64,000 bases of DNA. Origin: Chrysomallon squamiferum (taxonomy: Eukaryota; Mollusca; Gastropoda; Neomphalida; Peltospiridae). Below, in pieces: positions 52,350 to 63,960 of this stretch. The notes beneath the pieces are model-generated. The model did no database searches. It was not told the DNA's origin and worked only from the letters and a program-made list of their open reading frames with translations. Numbering within the stretch: the stretch's first letter is position 1; every line of letters starts with the position of its first letter. Where the stretch lies: NCBI GenBank assembly GCA_012295275.1, contig CM022665.1, forward strand, positions 13,784,476 to 13,848,475, given 5' to 3'. A program made the position numbers and the translations under genes.

Positions 52350-52497
52350 AATCGACTGTTATTATTACCACTACTACTACCACCACTATTACAATTACTA
52401 CTGCTACTACTACTGCTGCAGCTGATGCTACTAACACTGCTACTACTGCTGTTACTGCTATTGCTGCTGCTGCTACTACTACTATTAATATTACTGC

Positions 52498-52544
<47 letters not shown>
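52350..52544. repeat. Triplet mosaic (ACT/GCT/ATT) abutting the exon 2 acceptor
   Basis: CTA and CTG triplets (to about 52497) then pure TTA units (52498-52544) end in TTACAG. This array occupies the branch-point and polypyrimidine region of exon 2. Confidence 0.93.
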
Positions 52545-52545
<1 letters not shown>

Positions 52546-52547
52546 AG

Positions 52548-52812
52548 ACGGATGTTTCCAGTGTTTCGGATTGGGATTATTGGCTTGGATCCTAATGCCA
52601 TGTACACGATGTTGTTGGACTTTGTACAAGTTGACAACCACCGGTGGAAGTACGTGAATGGGGATTGGGTCCCAGGGGGTAAGGCTGAACCGGCTGCCCC
52701 CAACTGTGTCTACATCCACCCAGACTCTCCGAATTTTGGAGCCCATTGGATGAAGGAGATTATTACTTTCAGTAAAGTGAAACTGACAAACAAGCTGAAT
52801 GGTGGCGGCCAG
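52548..52812 (+). CDS. T (TBXT/brachyury): Brachyury coding exon 2 (T-box core)
   Basis: One base completes Arg79 (AG|A), then 88 codons (residues 80-167), ending phase 0 at GGGQ with donor [55 protein letters not shown] and [15 protein letters not shown] are the canonical T-box core, with DNA-binding and dimer-interface residues apparently intact. The FRIGIIG segment after MFPV differs from the usual LKVNVSG. The frame from an ATG at 52552 is internal Met81. The phase-2/phase-0 boundaries match the conserved T-box intron positions. Confidence 0.97.
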
Positions 52813-53949
52813 GTACATTTTTAATATTTTGTAATTTTTAATAACTTTTACTGCTATTATTATTATTATTATTAATGTTGGTTGAATGTTGACGAATCTA
52901 CAACAAAAAACAACAACAAAAAAAAACAACAACAAACAAACAAGAAAAACAAAGACGTGATGCACCGTCTGCGTACAATCCAATATATGTGTAACTTGGG
53001 TAGGTTACAACACTGTTTATTTTTTCATGGCATTATTAATCATTAATCTGTCGCAGTGGCATTGAATTTTTCTATTGACTGTTGAATTGTGTTGAATACT
53101 CATTTAGTCAGTATGTACATGAACATGTTTGCCCCTAAGTGTATAGATACACACATGTATGAGAGACACAGAGAGAATAAGACACAGAGAGAGGATAAGA
53201 TATGCGTGCGTTTATTTCCTGAAAACATGAAAACTAAAGATTTGGAGACCTCATTGTCTAAATTAATTTATTATGTTTCTCTAATCCGAACAGTTTTAAT
53301 CAAACTGAAGTAAATGAAAGTGTGCAGTGTATTTGTGTAGGAAATGATTAAGTGAAAAGTAACGAAGTCGTCTCTCTTGGACTCTTGAATTAATTTAACC
53401 CGTCTCCTTCATTATGTAAACTTAGTAAAGCAGAACGTATATATGTGTTTGTTATGTGCTCATGTGCGCGTGCAATGTGTCTCAGTGTTCATAAATATAT
53501 TGTACATTTATTGTCCGTGTGTGTATTTGCGTTTCTAAGTGTCTATTTTTACTTTGGGTATATTTGCATCTGCTTATGCGCATATGTGAAAAGAAAATAA
53601 TTCGTAACATCAGCATAAAATATTAATATAATTATTAATAAGTATACAAACATAAACATGATTTCGGAAGAAAATGTTTTTAACGTAACCAAGCTGCCTC
53701 GCAACTGAAATATACAAAAATTATTTATGAAGTAAATACAGAAATAAACATAAGTTTTATGTAGGGTTTGGTAATGATATGTACAGCGTTTTACGTGGTA
53801 TCACACTAAGTACAAAATGTAGCATTTCTTTTATTATTTTTTGTACTAACACGCAAAAACCCACAGAAATTAGAATCTCATTATTTTACTTAAATCTGTG
53901 TGGTTGTTTCGAAGGATGGATAGAAGAATGGAATCTGATTTGAGACTTT

Positions 53950-55300
53950 CTTAAAGTATGTTTTTCTTAAACAGTTTTATAATCACACTGAATACTTTTC
54001 TCTGTCGTCGTACAGGATGTCAGACGTCTTATAGTTCTGTCATTACCGGTTTATAATCAACTGAAGAGAGTCGCTATAGATTTTTTTCATTACAAGCTGG
54101 TTCCGTTTAACACGCACTTCTCACAGAACAGGACGATACTTACCAAGCCTCTAGTGATCCAGACGCGAATAAATTGTAAAGTAATTGCGAATTATGCAAG
54201 AGTATTACCTATGAACTACTCTAACCCCGAGGTTTCCAGAATCATTTTAACAACTGATGTTTTTAGTAATGTGTTTTGTTTCTTGAAAATTTCCCGTGAT
54301 ACCGAAATTTATGGAGTCTCTACCTGATTTTGGTTTATTTTAATCTTTTAAGAGAAATAAATTAACCGTAAGATGTATCTAGCATTTGTGTATTCATAAA
54401 TATATATACCCAAAGCCACATACTTACATACACATATAAACACATAGCTACATCCAGATGCACATACCCACATACAGTACATACATACATACATACATAC
54501 ATACATACATACGTACATACGTACATACATACACAGGTACGTACGTATGTATTATGCTAGTACACATCAAACTAAATTTCTTAATTTTTGTCCTGCTGTT
54601 TCAAACACAGCATGTATCACTCAAGACCAACGCCCATGAATATTTTATAAATGTCGTTTTCAAAGTAACAGCGAGTTGACAATCAAATTTTCATACCACA
54701 ACAGCCCGTGTTTGTCGTCAGTGATAAAAACTGCATCTTGAAAGAAAGCCTCGCTGCAATCAAGTGTATCACACGGTTATAGGAAAACCGCGTCCACTCG
54801 GCTTTCAAAGCGGACCTACCAGCTTCATAACACCGAAGAAAATTAACTCTTTAAAAACCGAGACTGGTTTCTTCAAACAATTTTTATGTACCACCTCGAC
54901 AAATATAGGAGTATAAATTCCTTCAGAGGATCCGATTATACGTGCAATAACGAAGTGGCAAATAATGCGTTGGGGAAAAAAACTTAGTTAATATCATTTC
55001 TGTCTGATTCATAACAAAAACTTCAAACGGAGTATCTTATCTATAACGCCGTGGCTTTCTTGAGAACTCTATAAGGTAACTGAGCTTGTTTTTTTACTTC
55101 TATATTTTTTGTCTCGAAGGTGCGTGGTTTTATGACCCAGTGTAATATTGCCTGCCTATAACGGAGCTGTCTGCCTTCTACGACCACTTTATTACACACT
55201 GAGAAATAATGTCAGAATATCCCTCTTTGATGTCAAGTTAACTTGATCAATAAGAAGACCAAATATTCAAACAAAGCGAGCATTAGAAAAATGGATTGTA
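53950..55300. other. Intron 2 island A
   Basis: Mostly unique and CpG-containing apart from (CATA)n at 54480-54536. Near its right end are a TCF/LEF consensus CTTTGATG (55225-55232) and a perfect 14-bp palindrome TCAAGTTAACTTGA (55233-55246). Candidate intronic enhancer; no exon visible. Confidence 0.4.
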
Positions 55301-55354
55301 TACATTTCTAGAACTCCGGCGCGCTCTCCTCTCTTATACCTTCAACTCGGTCTC

Positions 55355-55503
55355 ACATAAGTTTTTTTTTTTTCTTCTTCTTCTTCCTTCTTTTCATTTT
55401 CTCCTACTTCAGTTTTTTTTTCTTTATTTATTAATTTCTTTTTTTCTTTTCTTTAAAACTGATGTTTCTTTTTTTTCTGTCTTCGTCTTCTTCTTCTTTT
55501 CCT

Positions 55504-55545
<42 letters not shown>

Positions 55546-55980
55546 CTTTTTATTATTATCTTCATCATTTTTTTTACTTTTTAGTATTTTCTCCTTTTTT
55601 CAGTTTTGCTTTCTGTCTTTTTCATACTTCTTTTTAATTCTTTCGTTCTTTTATATTTCTCCACTCAGGTTTTTTAATATTTATTTATTTATTTATTTAT
55701 TTATTATTATAACATTTTGTTTTCATCCTATTTCCTTTTTAACTCCACCGTTTTATTTGTATTTTTAAATCTCCCGTTGATTTGTTTTCGTATACTTTTT
55801 ATTTTGTATTATTATTATTATTTTGCTTCATTTTACTCCCTTCTTTCACTGCGGCTATTAGAAAAACGATTTATTATTTTATATTTTTTTTTTTCCATCT
55901 ATTTTTATTTTTATTTTTCACATCTTTTCTTTTTCTGTCTTAGTTTGCCAAATCAAAATTAGTTTTAAAAATTCATTTTT
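55355..55980. repeat. Pyrimidine/T-rich low-complexity block
   Basis: About 620 bp dominated by T with CTT/CTTC words, including poly(T) (about 55507-55545). Its Phe-rich open frames are artefacts. Confidence 0.88.
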
Positions 55981-56037
55981 ATTTTTTTACAATGTTTGCA
56001 ACGGTAAGGATTACTTTTCTATAATTATTGAATACAC

Positions 56038-56094
<57 letters not shown>

Positions 56095-56783
56095 GAATGC
56101 ATCAAATCACCCACGAAGACTTCAAATAATAATATTAGGCGAAAACAAAAATTTATTAAAAAAAACGAACCTACTCTTGTGTTTTTTTTTAAATGATTCA
56201 TGGTATCAATTGTAGATGCATTAAATAGTTACCAACCTATGGTAAATTAAGTTTTCAAAGAGTTAACTTTTTCTAAAATGTGATTTATATTCAAGAAAGA
56301 TATTATGAATTGTCATCAATCATTTTTCTTTTTTATGTTCATTATAAGTAAATAAATAAAAATATAATTTAATATAATAAGAAGAAAATACCTAATACAT
56401 AATATTCAAACATTATCAGAATCGAGTAAAATTAAAATTTATTATTTTAAAAAGACTTTTATTTTTAATAGAGCCATTTTTGTACACTTTATTCTATTTG
56501 AGTTTTTCCTTGTTACTTAAGATTCATTCGTAAGATATAATTTCAGATAACTTTTTTTAAAAAATACTAACAATATTCAAGAGTTATAATTTTTTTAATA
56601 GGCACATCTTTAATAATAATAATAATAAATAATAATAAATACTCCTATATAGCCGATATATACTTTTCCTTTTTATAACTGATATCGATAAAAAAAAAAA
56701 TTGCACCGTGTAAATGAGCGTTTAGTGTAAAGAAGTTGTGAAAAAAAAAAAAAAAAAAAAAAAAAATCCTATTTATTTATGTA

Positions 56784-56817
<34 letters not shown>

Positions 56818-56849
56818 GATTGCAGAGTCGAAAAGAGTTGAAATACGAT

Positions 56850-57560
56850 TTCTTTTTTTTTTTTTCTTTCTCTCTCTCTCCGTGGTCGCTTTGTCGTCAA
56901 ACGAAGCATGACGTAAAATCGTTGATCCGGAAAGGTGAGTTCTGCCGAGATAGGCATGATACACACGTATTCCCATTGATGTTTGATTGACATGTGACCA
57001 CCCACCCCGGGTGGCGGACAAAATGTTCTTCTTTATTAACTCCTGTCGCGCGTCTGTCTTGTAAGGCTTTTCATTTTAATGGATTTTTTGTTTGAGCTTG
57101 ATTATGTGGAGCTTTCAGTGGTTCACTGAATTAATCTACAGCATCTCTCTACCTGTATTACCTTTAGAATATACCTAGCAACAGATCAAAAGAAACCGAT
57201 GACAAGCCGTACAAAGACAGATCCAATGGTTGTAGGTTACAGATAGAAATGCGAGACGGGCTGTTTAATATTTAATTATTATTTACGATGAAACCTGCCT
57301 GCAAAAGGCACCTATGTTTTATAACCTGTTGCCCTCCTTGGTGGTAGAAGTCGTCAAAGCGTTTAACTCAGAGCCGACTGCAACGTGTTGTTTATTAAAG
57401 TTAAAAAGAGGTGTGAGACCCCGAATACCGACACTTGTGTCACTGACTGTTTAACATACTAACATAGACATTCTAATTTTTCGGATAACCTTTGCGAAAC
57501 TGTGCAATTACTCTTTACATTAAAACGTAACTTAACTTTTTGACCAAGGGTGCGGGGGAA
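56850..57560. other. Intron 2 island B with GLI-type and T-box sites
   Basis: Unique, CpG-containing block. GACCACCCA (56996-57004) is the GLI/Ci consensus and is followed by the palindrome CCACCC-C-GGGTGG (57002-57014). AGGTGTGA (57409-57416) is a perfect T-box half-site. Candidate intronic enhancer; no splice-compatible exon seen. Confidence 0.45.
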
Positions 57561-58416
57561 ACTTTTTAAAAATTATTATTATTATTTTTTGTTTGTTTGT
57601 TTGTTTGTTTGTTTGTTTGTTTGTTTGTTTATTTATCAATGAACAATTATATATTTTAAAAATAAGGGAAATGGGGATCTCATCTTAGCCTTTTTTTTAA
57701 TCCTCTCTATAACTTTCATGTTGTGATTAATGTTTTCACCATCATTATTATTATTTTCATTTTTATAGCAGTATTTGAAATATTAATAATAACAATAACA
57801 ACAATAATATTAATAATAAATGCAGTAAAAGAAAAGCATTTTAACGACCACCTCTAAAAACAAGCATCAGTAACATTGCCATCCCGTCACAAATCAAAGC
57901 ATTTCTAGGATTTCACTTGAAAAGTTTGTGAAACTTTATAAAGAGCAATAAAAGAGCACTTTAACTGATCTTAACAGCCATTTTTAACAAAGAATGGGAA
58001 ACTTAAGACTCGATCGTAAAACTCCTGGGGAAGTGTCCTATGTATTACTATTTTTAATATGATAGGAAAATTGCTCGAGTTATTGTTTGTTACGTCAAAT
58101 AAATATTATATGATAACATAATTTAAAAGTTTTATTTATTTTTTTTTTTATATATATAAAATAAAAGATATCATAATAGTATGAAAAGATTCATATGATT
58201 TTTTTTTTCTAAAGCGTTTAATACATAGATACATAAACAAACAAATCAATGAACAACTAAATAAATAATTTAAAACTAAAAAAAAAAAAAAAAAAAAAAA
58301 CAAAACTAAAGTAAATAAGAATAAATAAATAAATAAATAAATAATAAATGAATAAGTAAATAAACAAACAAAACCAAATTAAATTTACAGAGTATTTCAT
58401 TTCATTTTTTAATTTA

Positions 58417-58447
<31 letters not shown>

Positions 58448-58979
58448 ATTTTATTATTAAAACCGAAATAAAAATACTTTCCATTTTAATTGCACTATAT
58501 TTACTTGCAAAATACTGTTCATTCGTCACTGACTAATACAAGTACAAACATCAGAACCCACTCCAAACTGTGCTCATAAATATTATTTTAATGAAAAATC
58601 CATTAAAGTCGAGACTGATGAAAACATCAATATGTTACATTGATATCATCAATGATCTGCTTAAACTTCAGGGGCTGATCCTGTATTTCAGAAAGGGGTG
58701 GGTATGGTTGTGACGGAATGAATTTTAAAATGAAATCGGTTTAATTATTTTAAAAATCGCAACATTTTTCCAGTCCTCTCGGATCCGCGCATAAATTAGT
58801 AGAAAATCGTTTGAAAGCTTTTACAAGTTTTTTCTGCTACTTTGTTAATCTCGGTATTTTGTTTCTTTTGATAATGATAAATGATCACGTCAAATAATTC
58901 ACAGGATAAGATAACGTTAATTTTATAAACTATCATTTCCTTTATTTATTTCATTTGCAATCGGGCATACGTGTGTGTT

Positions 58980-59005
58980 CTCATGCACACACACATACAC
59001 ACACA

Positions 59006-59069
<64 letters not shown>

Positions 59070-59070
59070 A
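58980..59070. repeat. (CA)n(GA)n microsatellite
   Basis: CA with minor interruptions, then a short GA run. Confidence 0.93.
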
Positions 59071-59830
59071 AGAAATATAACTGCATAGTTTCAACTAACA
59101 TATGTATAATATTTCATATTCTTATATTTTATAATTATTTTAATTTTTTCTATCAATTGGATTTTCTTACGGCAGATAATCAGAAATTAGCAAATTTAAC
59201 TATTATTTTAAAAAGTGATTATCTTATATCAGCATTACATGCTAGTGTGTCTGTGTGTACACATATATATATGTATGTATGTGTGTTTGTGTGTGTATGT
59301 AAGTAAGTCTTTTGGATGTACATCTAAATATCTATTACCATGTACCATTCCAATTTAGCCTTGTTTATTTCCTATATAATGTAGTAAGTTGTACTCATAA
59401 ATGTTTAAGGAAATGCAAAGCTTTTGACAATATTAGCAAAGTAGATTACTGATATAGATTATTCAGATAAGATAAATATACTCCTGGATGTATAAAGGGG
59501 ATAAAAAGATTAGTGCTACGTTTAATTTAACTTGTCCAAGTAAAAACGATTAATATGTACGGAATACAGTTAATGTACTTCATTAACGAACTAAATTATA
59601 CCCCAAAACTTACGTATTTACAACGTATGGAAACCAGAAAAATAAGATTTTTACGCGTATATATTTACCTACTCACAAAGCACATGCACATTCACATCCA
59701 TTTACGCATAAGTTCAAAATACATACAGAATAATTTTTTGTTTATGCTAATGTGGCAAAAGATTTTTCATAGTTTCAATTGTTTAATGACATTTGAATGT
59801 ATATAAGAATTTATGTTTGTGTAAAATTAA

Positions 59831-59834
<4 letters not shown>

Positions 59835-59887
<53 letters not shown>
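59835..59887. repeat. (TA)n microsatellite upstream of exon 3
   Basis: About 26 AT units about 130 bp before the exon 3 acceptor, with more AT patches to 59995. Confidence 0.92.
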
Positions 59888-59896
<9 letters not shown>

Positions 59897-60017
59897 GTAT
59901 ATAATATATATATATATATGACTGTTTGTAGATATGTAGATAACTACATTCTGTTTGCTGTTATTGTATATATATATATGTATAACTATATATATTTTTT
60001 TTTTCTCTCTATTTCAG

Positions 60018-60158
60018 ATTATGCTGAACTCACTACACAAGTATGAACCGCGGTTACACATTGTCAAAGTGAACAGTCGAACTCAAAAGAAAAGTATCAT
60101 GACTTTCAGTTTTCCGGAAACCCAGTTTATCGCAGTGACAGCCTACCAGAACGAGGAG
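60018..60158 (+). CDS. T (TBXT/brachyury): Brachyury coding exon 3 (T-box, C-terminal half)
   Basis: 47 codons (residues 168-214), phase 0 at both ends; acceptor CTCTATTTCAG, donor [24 protein letters not shown] and [16 protein letters not shown] are near-invariant T-box segments; [16 protein letters not shown] packs next to the DNA-binding C-terminal helices. The loop between HIVKV and FPETQ ([13 protein letters not shown]) is two residues longer than in vertebrate T and more basic. The longer frame through this exon is intron read-through. Confidence 0.97.
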
Positions 60159-60686
60159 GTACGTAATTACACCCTCTCTTTCTTTCCTCTTCATCGCCTC
60201 GTCCCCTCTTTCTCAGTACACACCCTCTCTTATTCTGTGTGTGCATGTATGTGTGTATGTAATTATATATCGTTTTATTTATCTATCTTTACGTGTTGCT
60301 TTCTGCTTCTCTTTGTCTCTTACATACCTGCGCGCTCATATGTATGCTCATGTAATACACCTTTTTATTTCCTTTTTCTATTTTTCTTTCTTTTTCTATT
60401 TGTTTATTTTAATATATCATTAAATATCAATAGGAAATATTTAACTTTAAATTTCTGCAACTTCAGTCGTCATGTTACTAATAAAAACGTTATGACGTCA
60501 TTGTCTTGTCTTGCATCATTCTTTTATTTTAACGTAAAGACAAAAAAAAAAAAGACAAGAATAATAATAACATCACTGAATTAATAATGAATATACAGGT
60601 ACATATCAAACAAATATTTATTTATTTATTTATTATTATGATTATTATTATGATTATTATTATTAGAGTTGTTATCATCATCATCA

Positions 60687-60742
<56 letters not shown>

Positions 60743-61910
60743 AAAATGTAATGGTGATAAAACTGAGTATAAGTCTAAACAATTATAATAAATAAACATG
60801 CTTTGTAGTATTTCCTTTTAATAAAAGTAATTAAGAGATTTTACAATTATCTTAAAATGTTATTTTCTTAACTTGTTCATGACTTATTACATTTTTTTCT
60901 TCATAAATAAGAAATAAACACATAAAAAAAAAATATATATATATATAAATATAAATAACATGCTAATCATTTGATTAAAATTAGATTTACCAATTTGAAA
61001 AACCCCAGATGTAATTAAATTAGTAATAAAAGTGAACAAGGACAACAGTAAAAAAAAATTATTAAAAAAATAACAACAAGAACAAAAATAATATTAGTAA
61101 TAATAACATTTTATTTTAAATACATTAATAATTACAACAAATAATAGGTTTCTGCTTCCATTTAGAAGATAATTTATTTTTTAGCTACGCATGATTATCA
61201 TTAATCAGCTACTTTGAAAATGTTTTATATTAGTTAATATACGCAAGAAACAATATTGTTTATTATTTTCCGCTATATTTTGTTTCTGTCTGTATTATCT
61301 CTATTGATCTTGGTGTTTATTAACGTAATGTATGAGCTTTATAGCGTAAAATTGATAAATAATTTAACTGAATGCAAATTGTGCCTGATACGTTTTCTTT
61401 GAAGTCGACTTGAGTGTTTCTAATCAATAATTAAAGTAGGTTTTATAAAACAGATATTAAATTTTTTATGAATGTTTTGTATTACAAGAGCTAAATAAAT
61501 TACAGTTATATCATTTAAACTGATTAAATTTTATTTAATAAAAAGAATATGTAATGGATTATATCTTAGTACTCTTATTTAACAGAAAATTATATCTGCC
61601 AATTAAGAAACGGTTTACTGACATGTGCCGCATTTTTGTATATTAGTCAAATTTAAGATTAAAAATTCTGGAAATTGATAAATAGATGTATTACATTTAC
61701 ATATATTCTGCTGCATACCAGTCATGATATCTTTCATTGTTTCAGTAGTACTATATAGACGTCTTCCATGATTTACTCTAAACGTTTCATTTATAATATA
61801 AAACAATTTTAAAAGGTTGTAAATATAAAACGTTCTTTTTTATTTTGTTTCAAAACCGCTTCCTTCAGTTACAAAGAAGTCATTATAATGATATTTTCTT
61901 TTTCTTTCAG
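60159..61910 (+). other. T (TBXT/brachyury): Brachyury intron 3 (1752 bp)
   Basis: Phase 0. T-rich start, (ATT)n at 60672-60740, otherwise AT-rich. It ends in a strong pyrimidine tract, TTTCTTTTTCTTTCAG. Confidence 0.9.
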
Positions 61911-61972
61911 ATCACAGCTTTAAAAATAAAACACAACCCTTTTGCGAAAGCGTTTCTCGATGCCAAAGAAAG
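61911..61972 (+). CDS. T (TBXT/brachyury): Brachyury coding exon 4 (end of T-box)
   Basis: 20 codons (residues 215-234) plus two bases of a split Arg codon; donor GTAAGT, phase 2. ITALKIKHNPFAKAFLDAKE is the 3-10 helix and C-terminal helix of the T-box, where the Phe residues of NPFAKAF contact the DNA minor groove. The exon is too short to stand out as an open frame and was found by reading for the expected motif. The C-terminal activation-domain exons are not found before 64000. Confidence 0.96.
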
Positions 61973-62026
61973 GTAAGTGTATTATTTACTCTATTTTTTT
62001 TTTTTTTTTTTTTCATTTAATATTAG

Positions 62027-62104
62027 TCTTCGTGGAATAGTAGTTAATTGCAAACACTTGTCTGATGCGCCGATTCTCGATTCTAAGTTCGATTCTCTTC
62101 AGTA
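62027..62104 (+). repeat. tRNA-derived SINE-head-like segment
   Basis: TAGTAGTTAATTGC (62038-62051) resembles a SINE A box, and AGTTCGATTCT (62086-62096) matches a pol III B box at 9 of 11 positions (GGTTCGANTCC), 35 bp apart as in tRNA-derived SINEs. No cloverleaf is maintained, so it is not a functional tRNA. Confidence 0.4.
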
Positions 62105-62127
62105 ACCCATTGATTTCTGCCATATCT

Positions 62128-62158
<31 letters not shown>

Positions 62159-62835
62159 TTTCATTTATTTAGGTGCTGTCTTGAAATACCAAATTTCTGA
62201 TATCATGTCTTTACGACAGAAAGTTAGTCAACGTATTCTAGTAATGCAGTTAAACAAACTAATTTTTGACATACAATACATCATTATTGTAAATTAGTCG
62301 ATATTTTTTAGTGTCATTAAACAAAACAAACTTAAACTGAAGACAGATGTCAACATTAGCAAATATTTACCATCACATAACTGACGACAGAAAATGAATG
62401 AACGTGCGATCGTACGATCGTTAAACGAAAAACTTTTTTTTTAAAAGCGTATTCTTTTTGAATGCTGATTAATTCAAGCAAACACTTACTGTACCTCGCA
62501 GATCTTCCGAGAAGCGTAATTTGTTTTGTTATGAAACAAATTATTTAAAAAAAAAAAAATAATAAAAAAAAGATTTTACGAAATATTCATCATTTTAAAA
62601 TATATCGCGGTAATGGAACAGACAGACGATTTCGAAATTATTTATTACTGATATTAGGAGGGTTCGGGACGCTATCTGTTCCCTCACATTAAGGTTATTT
62701 ATTTGTTTTGTTTTGTTTTGTTTTATTTATTGTTTTATTTATTTATTGTTAAATACCAACCATTACAGATATACACACATATTTATAAACACATGTAAGT
62801 ATGTTCATAAAGGCGCACGTAAGCCGCCATACATA

Positions 62836-62889
<54 letters not shown>

Positions 62890-63170
62890 AATAAATAAAT
62901 TCAATTGACTGATTCTTTTTAATACTGGTTTTCTAAATCAAGACTAAAATATATTTTTTAAATTTGCACTGATTTGTAATGTTCTCAATTATAAAAATAG
63001 TTCACTTGAAATTTAAGAATTAAATTCTTTCCTTTGATTTTTTTTTTTTTCATTAATTTAAAAAAAAATTAAAATTAAAAATTAAAAAAAATTACATTAT
63101 TTTGAGTCGAAATATTTTCACCAGGTGGATGTACTAGTTTCAAAAATATGCGCAGCATTTTCAGAATATG

Positions 63171-63214
<44 letters not shown>

Positions 63215-63644
63215 GTGGTCTTTAAATAAAAAATAAGATTTTTGGAGAAAAAAAAAAAAAAAATAAAAAAAAAAAAGTCTCAGGGCTACAAAACAGAACT
63301 CTAGCTTCAGGGAAAAGTTTAAACCTTCATGGATTGAACTGGGACTGTGTGTTAGGCGTTCGGGAGCGCGAGCGAGCGCTGAGCAAACACAGGTGCCAAT
63401 GTTTGCAGTCTTCTAAACTAAGTGTTTTTGTTTTACCTGCAAGCAGCAAATGACATTGTGTTTGGTGGTTGGTCTTGGCGTTAGCACGTCGTTTAACACA
63501 ACGTTTTGTTGATCAGCCGCACTGACAAGTAACAGAAATCACGGTGTACCGTTGTAAAATAACAAAGCTTGTCGTATTGATACGTCTAAACGATACACAA
63601 ACAAGTAAAATACTGCTCCGTTTCGGTGACATGTAAATAACGGT

Positions 63645-63960
63645 ATCTCATTTCTGTTATATCATTTATTGATACTTTGAAAATATAGATCCTTTTTGTG
63701 TATATGTACGTAAAGATATCTCATTTCTGTTATATCATTTATTGATACTTTGAAAATGTGCCTCCTTTTCGTGGATATGTACGTACAGATATTGCTTTTA
63801 TATCAGTTTTTGATACTTTCAAAACAGAGATCCTTTTCGTGGATATATAAAGATAATTCAAAGGCATTATCAAAGGCAACACTATTATATTATTTGTTGA
63901 TACTTATAAAATGGAGATCCTATTCGTGGATATAGATTTTCAAAGGCATTGCTATTATAA
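63645..63960 (+). repeat. About 73-bp minisatellite, four diverging units
   Basis: Units start at 63645 and 63718 (73 bp apart, sharing ATCTCATTTCTGTTATATCA); more diverged units start at 63791 and near 63881. All share TTGATACTT...AAAAT and a GATCCTWTTCGTGGATAT core. Confidence 0.88.

Larger units (their letters stand above)
46376..52547 (+). other. T (TBXT/brachyury): Brachyury intron 1 (6172 bp)
   Basis: GTAAGT donor to ACAG acceptor, phase 2. It holds a hairpin at the donor, (ACT)n (46970-47022), poly(T) (47387-47410), a degenerate hexamer array (47988-48199), a complex patch with the palindrome TGTCCAC-T-GTGGACA (48528-48542), (TA)n(GA)n plus the 58-bp repeat, (TA)n (50556-50606), (AAT)n (51088-51142, 51495-51540), (AAAC)n (51840-51884) and a triplet mosaic running into the acceptor. 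Confidence 0.92.
52813..60017 (+). other. T (TBXT/brachyury): Brachyury intron 2 (7205 bp)
   Basis: Phase 0. Holds unique patches (53000-53500), two complex islands (53950-55300 and 56850-57560), a T-rich block (55355-55980), (CATA)n (54480-54536), (ATT)n (56041-56094), poly(A) (56742-56766, 56787-56814), (TTTG)n (57587-57632), (CA)n(GA)n (58980-59070) and (TA)n (59835-59887). The acceptor CTCTATTTCAG is strong. No other gene recognised. Confidence 0.9.

Noticed and set aside
52333-52983. 216-codon minus-strand open frame
   Set aside because: It is antisense to Brachyury exon 2 and the adjoining triplet microsatellites; the Ile/Val/Ala runs come from triplet repeats.
59955-60584. 209-codon plus-strand frame
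   Set aside because: It contains the true 47-codon Brachyury exon 3 but reads through both splice sites into intron.
62500-62518. CAG followed by ATCTTCCGAGAAGCG as a possible next Brachyury exon
   Set aside because: It reaches a stop almost at once and does not continue the expected sequence after the AKER segment.
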